Assembly: GCA_002450905.1 (NCBI GenBank)
Contig: DKAT01000085.1
Location: 1 to 16,636 of the forward strand
From: Spirochaetia bacterium UBA6919
GTDB lineage: Bacteria > Spirochaetota > UBA6919
Reading direction: 5' to 3'
Length of the DNA stretch: 16,636 nt
In this document: piece after piece, positions 8,109 to 14,654 of the stretch
How the letters are laid out: the number at the start of each line of letters is the position of its first letter
Position numbering within the stretch: the stretch's first letter is position 1
Program-made: the position numbers and the translations under genes
Notes under the pieces: model-generated
Told to the model about the DNA's origin: nothing
The model's input: the letters and a program-made list of their open reading frames with translations, nothing else
Databases searched by the model: none

Positions 8109-8669
8109 ATGAAACGTATTTTTTATTTAATATTATTTATTATTATCATACCATTATCAGGATATTCCTTGCGCCTGGACGTAGGTGGGAATATTGGTTT
8201 TGGCTTTGGAACAGTAGATGCTAATGGTACAAATCAGAATTTAAAGACTCATTTTGGACTTGGTGGGAATGCTGAATTATATTTCCTTAAATTTCTCTCT
8301 GTAGATTTAGGTTTACGATATCAAATTAAGGGAGCTTCTCTTTCTGGCAATTCTCTAGCTCTCCAATATCTCGAAATCCCAATGTTATTCAGATTCTATT
8401 TTTATAAGGGATTTTGGGTTGGGGCTGGAACATATCTAGGTATACATATTCATGGAAATTATCCAGGTGATAACACTTATTCTTCAGCAGATTCTGGATT
8501 TTTGTTTGGTGTAGGTGAGAAATTTGCACTCAATGAGAAAGAAAACCTGTACTTGACAGCCAATTTTATTATGGGTTATGGATTAAAAAATGTTTTAACT
8601 TCACTAAATGGGACGTACTATAATAGGACATACATGATCAATTTTGGGTTAATGGCAAAATTATTTTAA
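8109..8669 (+). CDS. outer-membrane beta-barrel protein
   Basis: A 186-residue exported protein. The first 20 residues or so are a signal peptide (K-R, a long Ile/Leu core, then SGYS). The mature part begins with LRLDVGGNIGFGFG and continues as alternating hydrophobic/aromatic strands separated by Gly/Asn-rich turns (for example FLSVDLGLRYQI, LEIPMLFRFYF, FWVGAGTYLGI). It ends in MINFGLMAKLF with the terminal Phe typical of proteins folded by the BAM machinery. Length and pattern fit an eight-strand barrel of the OmpA-membrane-domain/PorT-like type. The function cannot be read from the sequence; small barrels of this kind are adhesins, structural proteins or stress-induced proteins. Ribosome binding before 8109 is weak (AGAG). 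A palindrome in the promoter suggests regulated expression. Confidence 0.85.
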   Translation: MKRIFYLILFIIIIPLSGYSLRLDVGGNIGFGFGTVDANGTNQNLKTHFGLGGNAELYFLKFLSVDLGLRYQIKGASLSGNSLALQYLEIPMLFRFYFYKGFWVGAGTYLGIHIHGNYPGDNTYSSADSGFLFGVGEKFALNEKENLYLTANFIMGYGLKNVLTSLNGTYYNRTYMINFGLMAKLF

Positions 8670-8798
8670 ACTCAATTTATTAAAAAATAAAAAATTTAAA
8701 ATGATTAAACGATTTCTTTTCATGTGCCAAAATAGTACATCTATAGCTAGATTATTCTAAATAATTTTAACAAATCATTTCTAAAACAGAAAAACATC

Positions 8799-9242
8799 AT
8801 GGAAATAAAAAAAATCTTATACCCCATCGACTTCTCTGAAACATCTACCCAACTACTTAAACAAGCTATTGACATTGCAAAAACTTTTGGAGCAGAACTA
8901 GTTTTAATCCATGTAGTGCATTTTAATATCCAGCCATCGTTTTTTGAAATAGTTAAAGAAAGTAAGGAAGAAATAATTAAAAAAATGTATAAGAAATATG
9001 ATAATATATTAGAAAAATTAGAGATATCATATCAAATGAATTTTAGTTATTTCCTTGCGGAAGGTGATCCATTTAAAGAAATACAAAAAATTGTGAATTC
9101 ATATAATATTGATCTTCTAGTAATTCCAAGTCATGGGCACTCCAGTCTGATTCATAATGTTCTTGGAAGCCTTTCTGATAAATTGATTAGACATTTGAAT
9201 AAACCAATTCTTCTCCTCAAACCAGATTCATTTGATATATAA
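8799..9242 (+). CDS. universal stress protein, UspA family
   Basis: A single-domain 147-residue Usp protein with an alpha/beta nucleotide-binding fold, cytoplasmic. The N-terminus K-K-I-L-Y-P-I-D-F-S-E carries the conserved Asp, followed by A-x-D-I-A-K-T-F-G-A-E-L-V-L-I-H-V-V. The C-terminal nucleotide motif is usually G-2x-G-9x-G-S. Here it reads P-S-H-G-9x-G-S (around residues 109-123), with the first Gly replaced by Pro, so ATP binding may be altered. It ends with H-L-N-K-P-I-L-L-L-K-P as usual. No clear Shine-Dalgarno precedes the ATG. Its leader shares a 19-base block (17 identical) with that of the outer-membrane gene. A strong terminator follows at 9311-9342, separating it from the dsr operon. 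Confidence 0.9.
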   Translation: MEIKKILYPIDFSETSTQLLKQAIDIAKTFGAELVLIHVVHFNIQPSFFEIVKESKEEIIKKMYKKYDNILEKLEISYQMNFSYFLAEGDPFKEIQKIVNSYNIDLLVIPSHGHSSLIHNVLGSLSDKLIRHLNKPILLLKPDSFDI

Positions 9243-9310
9243 AATATTTGGCATAGAATTTGTATATTAAACTAATAGCTTAGAGCTTAAAAAATATTAA
9301 TAAAAATTTT

Positions 9311-9342
9311 AAAGGGTAAACAACACGTTTATCCTTTTTTTT
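9311..9342 (+). terminator. intrinsic terminator after the usp gene
   Basis: AAAGGGTAAAC (9311-9321), loop AACAC, then GTTTATCCTTT (9327-9337) gives an 11-pair stem with one G-U pair. It runs straight into eight T residues (9335-9342). This is a textbook rho-independent terminator, 69 bases after the usp stop. Confidence 0.88.
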
Positions 9343-9397
9343 CAAACAATAAATAACACCTATGTATATCTTTTTTATAATTTTTGTAAAAAAAATA

Positions 9398-9411
9398 TTG
9401 ACCTACATCAA
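9398..9411 (+). promoter_or_regulatory. CRP/FNR-family binding box before dsrC
   Basis: TTGAC-CTAC-ATCAA has the half-sites and 4-base spacing of the FNR-type consensus TTGAT-N4-ATCAA, with nine of ten half-site bases matching. CRP/FNR-family regulators sense oxygen, NO or redox state and often control anaerobic respiratory genes. Its centre (9404.5) would activate a start near 9446 if used as a class II site. Confidence 0.55.
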
Positions 9412-9426
9412 TTAATTCACTATTTT
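9398..9426 (+). promoter_or_regulatory. candidate promoter of the dsr operon
   Basis: TTGACC (9398-9403), a 17-base spacer and TATTTT (9421-9426) make a reasonable sigma-70-type promoter. The -35 coincides with the first half of the CRP/FNR box, so a bound regulator would repress this promoter, or activate a second one with a -10 near 9435-9442. The sequence alone does not decide which. Confidence 0.45.
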
Positions 9427-9574
9427 AAATGGAACATTTAATAAAATTGTAAAATCCAAACTATCAAACTAATCATTTTTTGGAACTTTCTCCAATGTTT
9501 CATTGTTTAGTTATATAAGATAGAAATTAATTGTTAAATTAATAAATACTTTTAAAAAAATAACGGAGGCCGTA

Positions 9575-9910
9575 ATGGGTTCTATTTCAGTTGCTGGTAA
9601 AGAAATTTCTACTGATGAAGACGGTTTTATTGAAAACGTCGAAGATTGGACTCAGGATGTAGCTGATTATATCGCTCAGCAAGAGGGGATCGATATGACA
9701 GAAGCTCACTGGGAAGTGGTGAATTTTTTAAGAGATTACTATGCTGAATATAAAATCGCTCCAATGATTCGTATCTTAACAAAAGCGATTGGTAAAAAAC
9801 TCGGTGCTGACAAAGGAAATACAAAATATCTTTATCAGTTATATCCAGGTGGTCCAGCTAAACAAGCTTGTAAAATTGCAGGGCTTCCAAAACCTACTGG
9901 TTGTGTGTAA
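9575..9910 (+). CDS. dsrC: DsrC, sulfur-carrier substrate protein of Dsr metabolism
   Basis: A 111-residue member of the DsrC/TusE family. DsrC carries sulfur as a persulfide or trisulfide between DsrEFH, the sulfite reductase DsrAB and the membrane complex DsrMKJOP. The C-terminal arm is diagnostic: Cys99 and the penultimate Cys110 are separated by ten residues (A-C-K-I-A-G-L-P-K-P-T-G-C-V). Both redox cysteines of true DsrC are therefore present, whereas TusE-type proteins keep only the last. Earlier conserved features are L-R-D-Y-Y, I-A-P-M-I-R and Y-L-Y-Q-L-Y-P-G-G-P-A. The ribosome site GGAGG is excellent. It is first in the operon, directly after the regulated promoter, and its gap to dsrM holds a hairpin that could make its expression exceed that of the membrane genes. 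Confidence 0.97.
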   Translation: MGSISVAGKEISTDEDGFIENVEDWTQDVADYIAQQEGIDMTEAHWEVVNFLRDYYAEYKIAPMIRILTKAIGKKLGADKGNTKYLYQLYPGGPAKQACKIAGLPKPTGCV

Positions 9911-9952
9911 TCGCACTCAAACAATTTTTCTACAATTATAACCAATTTTAAA

Positions 9953-9992
9953 AAGGAGAGCAGAGGGGGGATTAACCTCCATTGCTAAAAAT
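9953..9992 (+). promoter_or_regulatory. hairpin between Shine-Dalgarno and start of dsrM
   Basis: AAGGAG at 9953-9958 is 34 bases before the GTG at 9993, too far to act directly. Between them, AGCA (9959-9962) pairs with TGCT (9983-9986) and GGGGG (9966-9970) with CCTCC (9976-9980, one G-U), loop ATTAA. Folding brings the site to six bases from the GTG. There is no T tract, so it is not a terminator. Confidence 0.45.
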
Positions 9993-10694
9993 GTGTCTAT
10001 GGAACATTTAATGCTAATCCTATCTTATGTTGCGATGGTCATTTTTATCGTAGGATTTCTATATAAAATATGGACTTATGCAACTACTCCAGCCCCTTTA
10101 AAAATCCCGACAACTCCCGCTCCAACTAGCCAAATTGGCGTGGCAGGTCGGTATGTCGGTGAAGTAGTCTTTTTTAAAAGTTTATTTAAAGGAAATAAAT
10201 GGATATGGATTGGTGGTTATGTGTTCCATGTCGCTTTTCTGTTAATTATTTTAAGGCATTTAAGGTATTTTATAAACCCTGTACCAGAATATCTTGTTCT
10301 GCTTCAACAAGCTGGTATTTATGCTGGTATCGCATTATCGTTTCCGATATTATATCTATTATACCGTCGTATTTTTGTAGATAGGATAAAGTATATATCC
10401 AGTGCCAGTGATTATTTTATACTACTCTTGATTTTGTCTATAGCTGTCACTGGGGTTGGCTTAAAATTTATATCCCGAGTCGATGTACTGCAGGTTAAGT
10501 TATTTATTCTTGGCTTGTTCACATTTAATTTTGCAAAGTTTCCTGATAGCCTTGCATTTCTACTGCACTATTCCTTAGTTCTGTTACTTTTAGTTTATTT
10601 TCCATTCAGTAAATTAATGCATGCGGGTGGAATTTTCTTTAGTCCTACTTTAAATCAGGTTGACAACTCACGAGAAAAGCGTCATACGTCTTAA
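9993..10694 (+). CDS. dsrM: DsrM, b-type cytochrome subunit of the DsrMKJOP complex
   Basis: A membrane protein of 233 residues related to the NarI (nitrate reductase gamma) family. It exchanges electrons between the quinone pool and its partner DsrK through two haems b. About five or six membrane segments are visible: roughly 5-25, 70-92, 100-120, 135-155, 165-180 and 187-205. Candidate haem ligands are the histidines in F-H-V-A-F-L-L-I-I-L-R-H-L-R-Y-F, L-L-H-Y-S-L-V-L-L and K-L-M-H-A-G-G, a NarI-like pattern. The start is uncertain: GTG at 9993, ATG at 9999 (MEHLMLI), or even an ATT at 9981. Folding of the upstream hairpin favours 9993. The length is closer to DsrM of sulfur oxidisers than to the longer forms I recall from sulfate reducers. 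It is 26 bases before dsrK. Confidence 0.92.
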   Translation: MSMEHLMLILSYVAMVIFIVGFLYKIWTYATTPAPLKIPTTPAPTSQIGVAGRYVGEVVFFKSLFKGNKWIWIGGYVFHVAFLLIILRHLRYFINPVPEYLVLLQQAGIYAGIALSFPILYLLYRRIFVDRIKYISSASDYFILLLILSIAVTGVGLKFISRVDVLQVKLFILGLFTFNFAKFPDSLAFLLHYSLVLLLLVYFPFSKLMHAGGIFFSPTLNQVDNSREKRHTS

Positions 10695-10720
10695 TTGAAT
10701 GATTATTAGGAGATTTATCT

Positions 10721-12214
10721 ATGGCTGATCCAACAAATATTCCTGTGCTGAAGGATGAAATAGAGATTCCAAAGTTAGTGAAAGGTGCTACTTCTCATTA
10801 TCATTGTCATGAAGCAAAAGATAAGCACCTTGAAGCCCTTGGTTTTGTTCCTGGAAAGCCTGCTGACTGGAAAGAGAAAGCCATTACAAAGTTGGGAACT
10901 CTTTTGAAAGAACAGAAATCCTTGAAAGTCTTTATGGATATATGTGTCAAATGTGGATCTTGTACTGATAAATGTCATTACTACTTAGGGACAAAAGATC
11001 CCAATAATATGCCTGTTGCTCGTCAGGATCTGTTACGTAAAGTTTATAGAAAGCATTTTACTTTATCAGGAAAGATTTTTGGAAAACTTGTTGGGGCAGA
11101 AGATCTCACTGAAGATGTTTTGAAGGACTGGTATACATATTTTTACCAGTGTTCAGAATGTCGTCGATGTTCTGTATTCTGTCCTTATGGGATTGATACA
11201 GCTGAAGTTACTATGGCTGCGCGTGAAGTGATGAATAGCATCGGTATTGGGCAAAAATATACTCTCGAAATTATAAATAAAGTTCAGACAATTGGAAATA
11301 ATTTAGGTATCCCTGAAGCTGCCCTTGAGGGGACTTTGGAAGTTCTTGAAGAAGATATGAAGGATGACACAGGACTTGACATCAAACTGCCCCTTGATCA
11401 GAAGAATGTTGATGTATTGTTGATAACACCATCCGCAGACTTATTTAGTGAGCCACATATTTATTCTCTTATGGGATATGCAAAGGTCTTCCATCAGGCA
11501 GGAGTAAGCTGGACGTTAAGTTCTTATGCTTCTGAGTTTGCTAATTTTGGTTTGTTTATTGGAAGCATTGACCACATGAAGAAAGTCGCTCAGCGAATAG
11601 CGGATATCTCCCGTGAGTTTAATGTTAAACGTATTGTCGTTGGGGAATGCGGGCACGCTTGGCGTGTTGGATATAGCTTCTGGAATACTTTAATCGGTCC
11701 TTTTAATCACTTGGATTCAAAATATAAACAACCTACACATATCTGCGAATATACATTGGATCTTATAAAACGTGGTGCAATCAAATTAGATAAGTCTGCT
11801 AATGATGAATTCGTGGTTACTATGCACGATAGTTGCAATGTAGCTAGGGCTTCACGTATGGGTGATCATCCTGGTGGGCAATTTACAATTCCGCGAGAAC
11901 TTATTAAACATTCTTGTAATCATTATGTAGAGATGGATCCAGAAACTACTCATGAAAAAACCTTTTGTTGTGGCGGTGGCGGAGGTCTTCTTAGCGAAGA
12001 AATCATGGATCTCAGAGTTCAGGGAGCTATGCCAAGAGCTCAAAGCCTTAAACAGGTTATGGACAATAATGGTGTGAACTTCATGGCTATCATCTGTGCC
12101 ATCTGTAAAGCTCAATTCTCTACTGTGTTACCCTATTACGGGATACCACGTGATACCGTCGGTGGGGTACACCAGTTAATAAGTAATGCCATTATTTTAG
12201 GCGGAAATCGTTAA
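10721..12214 (+). CDS. dsrK: DsrK, HdrD-like iron-sulfur subunit of DsrMKJOP
   Basis: A cytoplasm-facing catalytic subunit of 497 residues, related to heterodisulfide reductase HdrD. It is thought to act on the DsrC trisulfide or disulfide, exchanging electrons with DsrM. Two classical 4Fe-4S sites are seen at C75-x2-C78-x2-C81-x3-C85 and C144-x2-C147-x2-C150-x3-C154. The C-terminal half carries the CCG-type cysteine sets for a special 4Fe-4S cluster: C310 (E-C-G-H-A-W-R), C372 (H-D-S-C-N), C416-C417 (F-C-C-G-G-G-G-G) and C459/C462 (I-I-C-A-I-C-K). All key cysteines appear intact and the length is normal. Ribosome site TTAGGAGA lies before the ATG. The next gene is dsrE rather than dsrJ, which is unusual. 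Confidence 0.96.
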   Translation: MADPTNIPVLKDEIEIPKLVKGATSHYHCHEAKDKHLEALGFVPGKPADWKEKAITKLGTLLKEQKSLKVFMDICVKCGSCTDKCHYYLGTKDPNNMPVARQDLLRKVYRKHFTLSGKIFGKLVGAEDLTEDVLKDWYTYFYQCSECRRCSVFCPYGIDTAEVTMAAREVMNSIGIGQKYTLEIINKVQTIGNNLGIPEAALEGTLEVLEEDMKDDTGLDIKLPLDQKNVDVLLITPSADLFSEPHIYSLMGYAKVFHQAGVSWTLSSYASEFANFGLFIGSIDHMKKVAQRIADISREFNVKRIVVGECGHAWRVGYSFWNTLIGPFNHLDSKYKQPTHICEYTLDLIKRGAIKLDKSANDEFVVTMHDSCNVARASRMGDHPGGQFTIPRELIKHSCNHYVEMDPETTHEKTFCCGGGGGLLSEEIMDLRVQGAMPRAQSLKQVMDNNGVNFMAIICAICKAQFSTVLPYYGIPRDTVGGVHQLISNAIILGGNR

Positions 12215-12256
12215 TTAGATAATCTTGATATCAAAATACATATTGGAGACAAGGAT

Positions 12257-12613
12257 ATGAAATTAGCTGTTCTCATTTTAGACGGCCCATACAATCATCA
12301 GGCACCAGATAGTGCTTATAACTTTATCCAGGCTGCTTTAAAAAAGGGTCATGAGATTATTGGCGTATTTTTCTATGATGACGGTGTGATCAATTCTACA
12401 AAGTTGATGGAACCACCACAAGATGACAGACACATTGGTAAAAGATGGTCAGAACTTGGGAAGTCAGGTATTGATCTTGTTATTTGTATTGCTGCTGCTA
12501 AAAGAAGAGGAATTGCTGATGATGTTTTAATTGAAAACGCCCGTATTTCTGGTCTCGGACAGCTTGTTGATATGGCTGTGGCTGCAGATCGTCTTGTCAC
12601 CTTTGGTGATTAA
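12257..12613 (+). CDS. dsrE: DsrE/TusD-like sulfurtransferase subunit
   Basis: A small cytoplasmic protein of 118 residues in the DsrE/TusD family. It is the active subunit of the DsrE2F2H2 hexamer that passes persulfide sulfur to DsrC. The catalytic cysteine is Cys77 in D-L-V-I-C-I-A-A-A-K-R-R-G-I, equivalent to Cys78 of Allochromatium DsrE and E. coli TusD. Other family features are A-Y-N-F-I-Q-A-A-L-K-K-G-H at the start, V-F-F-Y-D-D-G-V in the middle and G-L-G-Q-L-V-D at the end. GGAG lies nine bases before the ATG. The three neighbours E, F and H are all present in the canonical order, so this is a Dsr set and not an isolated TusD. A role in tRNA thiolation (TusBCD) is the main alternative, but dsr operon membership argues against it. 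Confidence 0.93.
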   Translation: MKLAVLILDGPYNHQAPDSAYNFIQAALKKGHEIIGVFFYDDGVINSTKLMEPPQDDRHIGKRWSELGKSGIDLVICIAAAKRRGIADDVLIENARISGLGQLVDMAVAADRLVTFGD

Positions 12614-12651
12614 TTCTCTATTCATATAAATATTGTATAGGAGCTGTTTCT

Positions 12652-13032
12652 ATGGAAGAAGAAGAACTGGTACAGAAAAAAATGATGTTCGTCATGAGGA
12701 AAGCACCCCATGGCACAATTTATTCTTATGAGGGACTTGAGGTGGTATTAATTACCGCTGCATATGATCAGGACATAAGTATGGCATTCATCGATGATGG
12801 AGTATTTGTTCTGAAAAATGATCAGGATACTACAGGTATTGGAATCAAAGGATTCATGAAGACCTATTTTGCTCTAGAGGATTATGAAGTAGAAAAGCTC
12901 TATGCTTGTAATGAATCATTAGCTGAAAGAGGCTTAAAAAAAGAAGATCTTATTGATGTAAATATTCAATTCATGAATCGAAGCGAGATCGCAAAATTAA
13001 TGGAAGAGCAGGAAGTCCTATTTCCTTTCTAA
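12652..13032 (+). CDS. dsrF: DsrF/TusC-like subunit
   Basis: A 126-residue DsrF/TusC-family protein, the second part of the DsrEFH hexamer. It begins K-K-M-M-F-V-M-R-K-A-P-H-G-T-I-Y-S-Y-E-G-L-E, the usual N-terminal pattern. The middle has S-M-A-F-I-D-D-G-V-F, and Cys86 sits in L-Y-A-C-N-E-S-L-A-E-R-G-L. The first residues (MEEEELVQ) are an acidic extension before the family core. Ribosome site AGGAG lies eight bases upstream. It is 38 bases after dsrE and 12 bases before dsrH, so it is co-transcribed with both. Confidence 0.92.
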   Translation: MEEEELVQKKMMFVMRKAPHGTIYSYEGLEVVLITAAYDQDISMAFIDDGVFVLKNDQDTTGIGIKGFMKTYFALEDYEVEKLYACNESLAERGLKKEDLIDVNIQFMNRSEIAKLMEEQEVLFPF

Positions 13033-13044
13033 AGAGGTATCTAT

Positions 13045-13338
13045 ATGTTATTTACTGTAAATAAATCACCATTTACTACTAACAACCTGAGTAGTTGTCT
13101 AGAATTTGCTGGAGACAAAGATCCGATTCTTCTTTATGAAGATGCAGTATTAGGTGCCCAGCAAGGCAGCAAAATAGAATCTACCCTTAAAACTGCTATG
13201 CAGAAAAACCCTATCTACGCTCTGAAAGAAGATCTTGATGCTCGTGGTATTAAAAATATCATTGCAGGTATACAAGTCATAACTTATGATGGTTTTGTAG
13301 ATCTTGTAGAAAAACACAAAGTAAATCCATGGCTCTGA
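13045..13338 (+). CDS. dsrH: DsrH/TusB-like subunit
   Basis: The 97-residue third subunit of DsrEFH. It begins MLFTVNKSPF, followed by Cys18 in L-S-S-C-L-E-F-A-G-D-K-D-P-I-L-L-Y-E-D-A-V, the family signature; the cysteine matches Cys20 of well-studied DsrH. It ends with Y-D-G-F-V-D-L-V-E-K-H-K-V-N-P-W-L, also typical. The ribosome site AGAGGT overlaps the end of dsrF by position, so coupling is likely. With dsrE and dsrF it completes the sulfurtransferase. A 66-base gap without a terminator leads to dsrJ. Confidence 0.92.
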   Translation: MLFTVNKSPFTTNNLSSCLEFAGDKDPILLYEDAVLGAQQGSKIESTLKTAMQKNPIYALKEDLDARGIKNIIAGIQVITYDGFVDLVEKHKVNPWL

Positions 13339-13404
13339 TTCCTATAATTAAACATTGTAATATTGATATTATTTTCTCATGAGCCGTTTCAAAGGAGATT
13401 TTGA

Positions 13405-13887
13405 ATGAATAGACAGCTGAAAGGTATAATAGCTCTAATCATTTTCTTAACTATTTTCTTATTTCCTTTTATATACAATAAAATGTCAGGGGCTAAAATA
13501 TTAAATCCTGATAAAGACCTGGAAAAACCCCTCACAAAGGACAAAGTATGTAAAGTTGGAAGTTTCGTTGGAAATATGAAGAATGAGAAGGACGAAAATT
13601 ATATTCGAACTTATCATGGTGATATATTATCACACGCTGGATTAATTCCTGGGAAGGAGTCTCCAGTTCGTGACCAGGTTGTAAGAAAGGGTAGTCGTAA
13701 GACAAATGGCTTAAATGGATGTGTTCAGTGCCACCAGACAAGAACTGAATTTTGTGATAAGTGTCATAAATTTATAGGGGTACATTCAGTCAATGAACAC
13801 ACGGGATGTTTTGCCTGTCATTTCTATCCAAAGGACAAGACAGAGTGGTCTAAATGGAATAAATCAATGGAGGCCATGAAAAAATGA
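13405..13887 (+). CDS. dsrJ: DsrJ, periplasmic triheme cytochrome c
   Basis: A 160-residue cytochrome anchored by one N-terminal membrane helix (residues 7-24) with its domain in the periplasm. Three covalent haem sites are seen: CVQCH (106-110), CDKCH (117-121) and CFACH (135-139). Cys49 in K-V-C-K-V-G lies where DsrJ of sulfur bacteria has a cysteine that acts as an unusual distal haem ligand, so this feature is probably conserved. An R-x-Y-H-G-D-I-L phrase follows (68-75). It belongs to the periplasmic side of DsrMKJOP together with DsrO. AAAGGAGA is a strong ribosome site. It overlaps dsrO by four bases (ATGA), showing translational coupling. Confidence 0.95.
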   Translation: MNRQLKGIIALIIFLTIFLFPFIYNKMSGAKILNPDKDLEKPLTKDKVCKVGSFVGNMKNEKDENYIRTYHGDILSHAGLIPGKESPVRDQVVRKGSRKTNGLNGCVQCHQTRTEFCDKCHKFIGVHSVNEHTGCFACHFYPKDKTEWSKWNKSMEAMKK

Positions 13888-14648
13888 GAGAAAATAAAAA
13901 TACATTAGATAGAAGAAACTTTCTAAAATTAGGTGGTATCCTAGGTGCTGGAACAGCCCTTGGTTATACTCTGCCTCAAATTGGTAAATTGTACTCAGAC
14001 AAGGAAAACACTAGTAAGGCTTCCAATATGCCTGAATGGCGCATGATCATCGATGTAAATAAATGTAAATCAGGTTGTACAGACTGCGAATCTGCTTGTC
14101 GTAGTGAAAATAATGTCCACCCCAACTTAAACTGGATTAGAAATGCCACTTTCACAAGAGAGTTTCCAGGTGGAAAGAAAATTGCTGTGTCCGCTCCAAT
14201 CCTTTGTAATCAATGTGATAATCCACCCTGTGCTCTAGTTTGTCCTGTTGAAGCTACTTTTATCCGTCCTGACAAAGTTGTTGATGTAGACAAACACCGT
14301 TGTATAGGTTGTCGTTATTGTGTGATCGGATGTCCCTATGATGTACGTCTTTTTAATTTTGAAGAACATACTGGTACTATGACCTCTAAAGATATTAATC
14401 CAATCCATCCGAAGAGAATGCACGGGGTTGCTGAATCCTGTAATTTCTGTGCTCACAAACTGGATGAGAAAAAAAATCCTGCTTGTGTCGATGCATGCAA
14501 GGAGAAAGCTATGGTCTTTGGTAACACGAAAGATCCCAATAGTGAGGTCTCGAAGTTATTGGCACAATTAGAAAAATCAAAACAAATACCTAAAGGATTA
14601 CGTGAAGATCTTGGGACGAAACCCAAAGTATTATATATTGGTCTGTGA
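13884..14648 (+). CDS. dsrO: DsrO, Tat-exported ferredoxin-like subunit
   Basis: A periplasmic iron-sulfur protein of 254 residues that links DsrJ to the membrane subunit DsrP. The N-terminus has a twin-arginine signal, D-R10-R11-N-F-L-K followed by a Gly/Ala/Leu core, so it is exported folded. Sixteen cysteines form four 4Fe-4S sites: C61/65/68/72, C108/111/116/120, C140/143/146/150 and C186/189/201/205. The arrangement is that of NrfC/PsrB-type four-cluster ferredoxins. The Tat signal is near the start, which supports the ATG at 13884 overlapping the dsrJ stop. dsrP follows six bases after the stop. Confidence 0.95.
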   Translation: MRENKNTLDRRNFLKLGGILGAGTALGYTLPQIGKLYSDKENTSKASNMPEWRMIIDVNKCKSGCTDCESACRSENNVHPNLNWIRNATFTREFPGGKKIAVSAPILCNQCDNPPCALVCPVEATFIRPDKVVDVDKHRCIGCRYCVIGCPYDVRLFNFEEHTGTMTSKDINPIHPKRMHGVAESCNFCAHKLDEKKNPACVDACKEKAMVFGNTKDPNSEVSKLLAQLEKSKQIPKGLREDLGTKPKVLYIGL

Positions 14649-14654
14649 GGAATT

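Larger units (their letters stand above)
9343..9574 (+). other. dsrC upstream region and leader
   Basis: No gene is seen in these 232 AT-rich bases. They hold the promoter and CRP/FNR-type box (listed separately) and a leader of about 110-140 bases. The leader contains a copy of 14 bases also found at the dsrM start (9429-9442), a short CAATG-TTT-CATTG inverted repeat (9493-9505), and a strong ribosome site GGAGG (9565-9569) eight bases before the dsrC ATG, set in a small ACGG-AGG-CCGT inverted repeat. Confidence 0.5.

Noticed and set aside
9575..9910. Reading the DsrC-family gene as TusE and the E-F-H genes as TusDCB for tRNA thiolation
   Set aside because: The C-terminal arm has both cysteines spaced by ten residues, and the genes are in one operon with DsrMKJOP, so the Dsr assignment is much better supported.
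9966..9992. Terminator between dsrC and dsrM
   Set aside because: The hairpin is followed by AAAAATG and not by a T tract, so intrinsic termination is unlikely.
11852..12115. 87-codon minus-strand open frame inside dsrK
   Set aside because: It opposes the conserved CCG cysteine region of dsrK, with no independent start signals.
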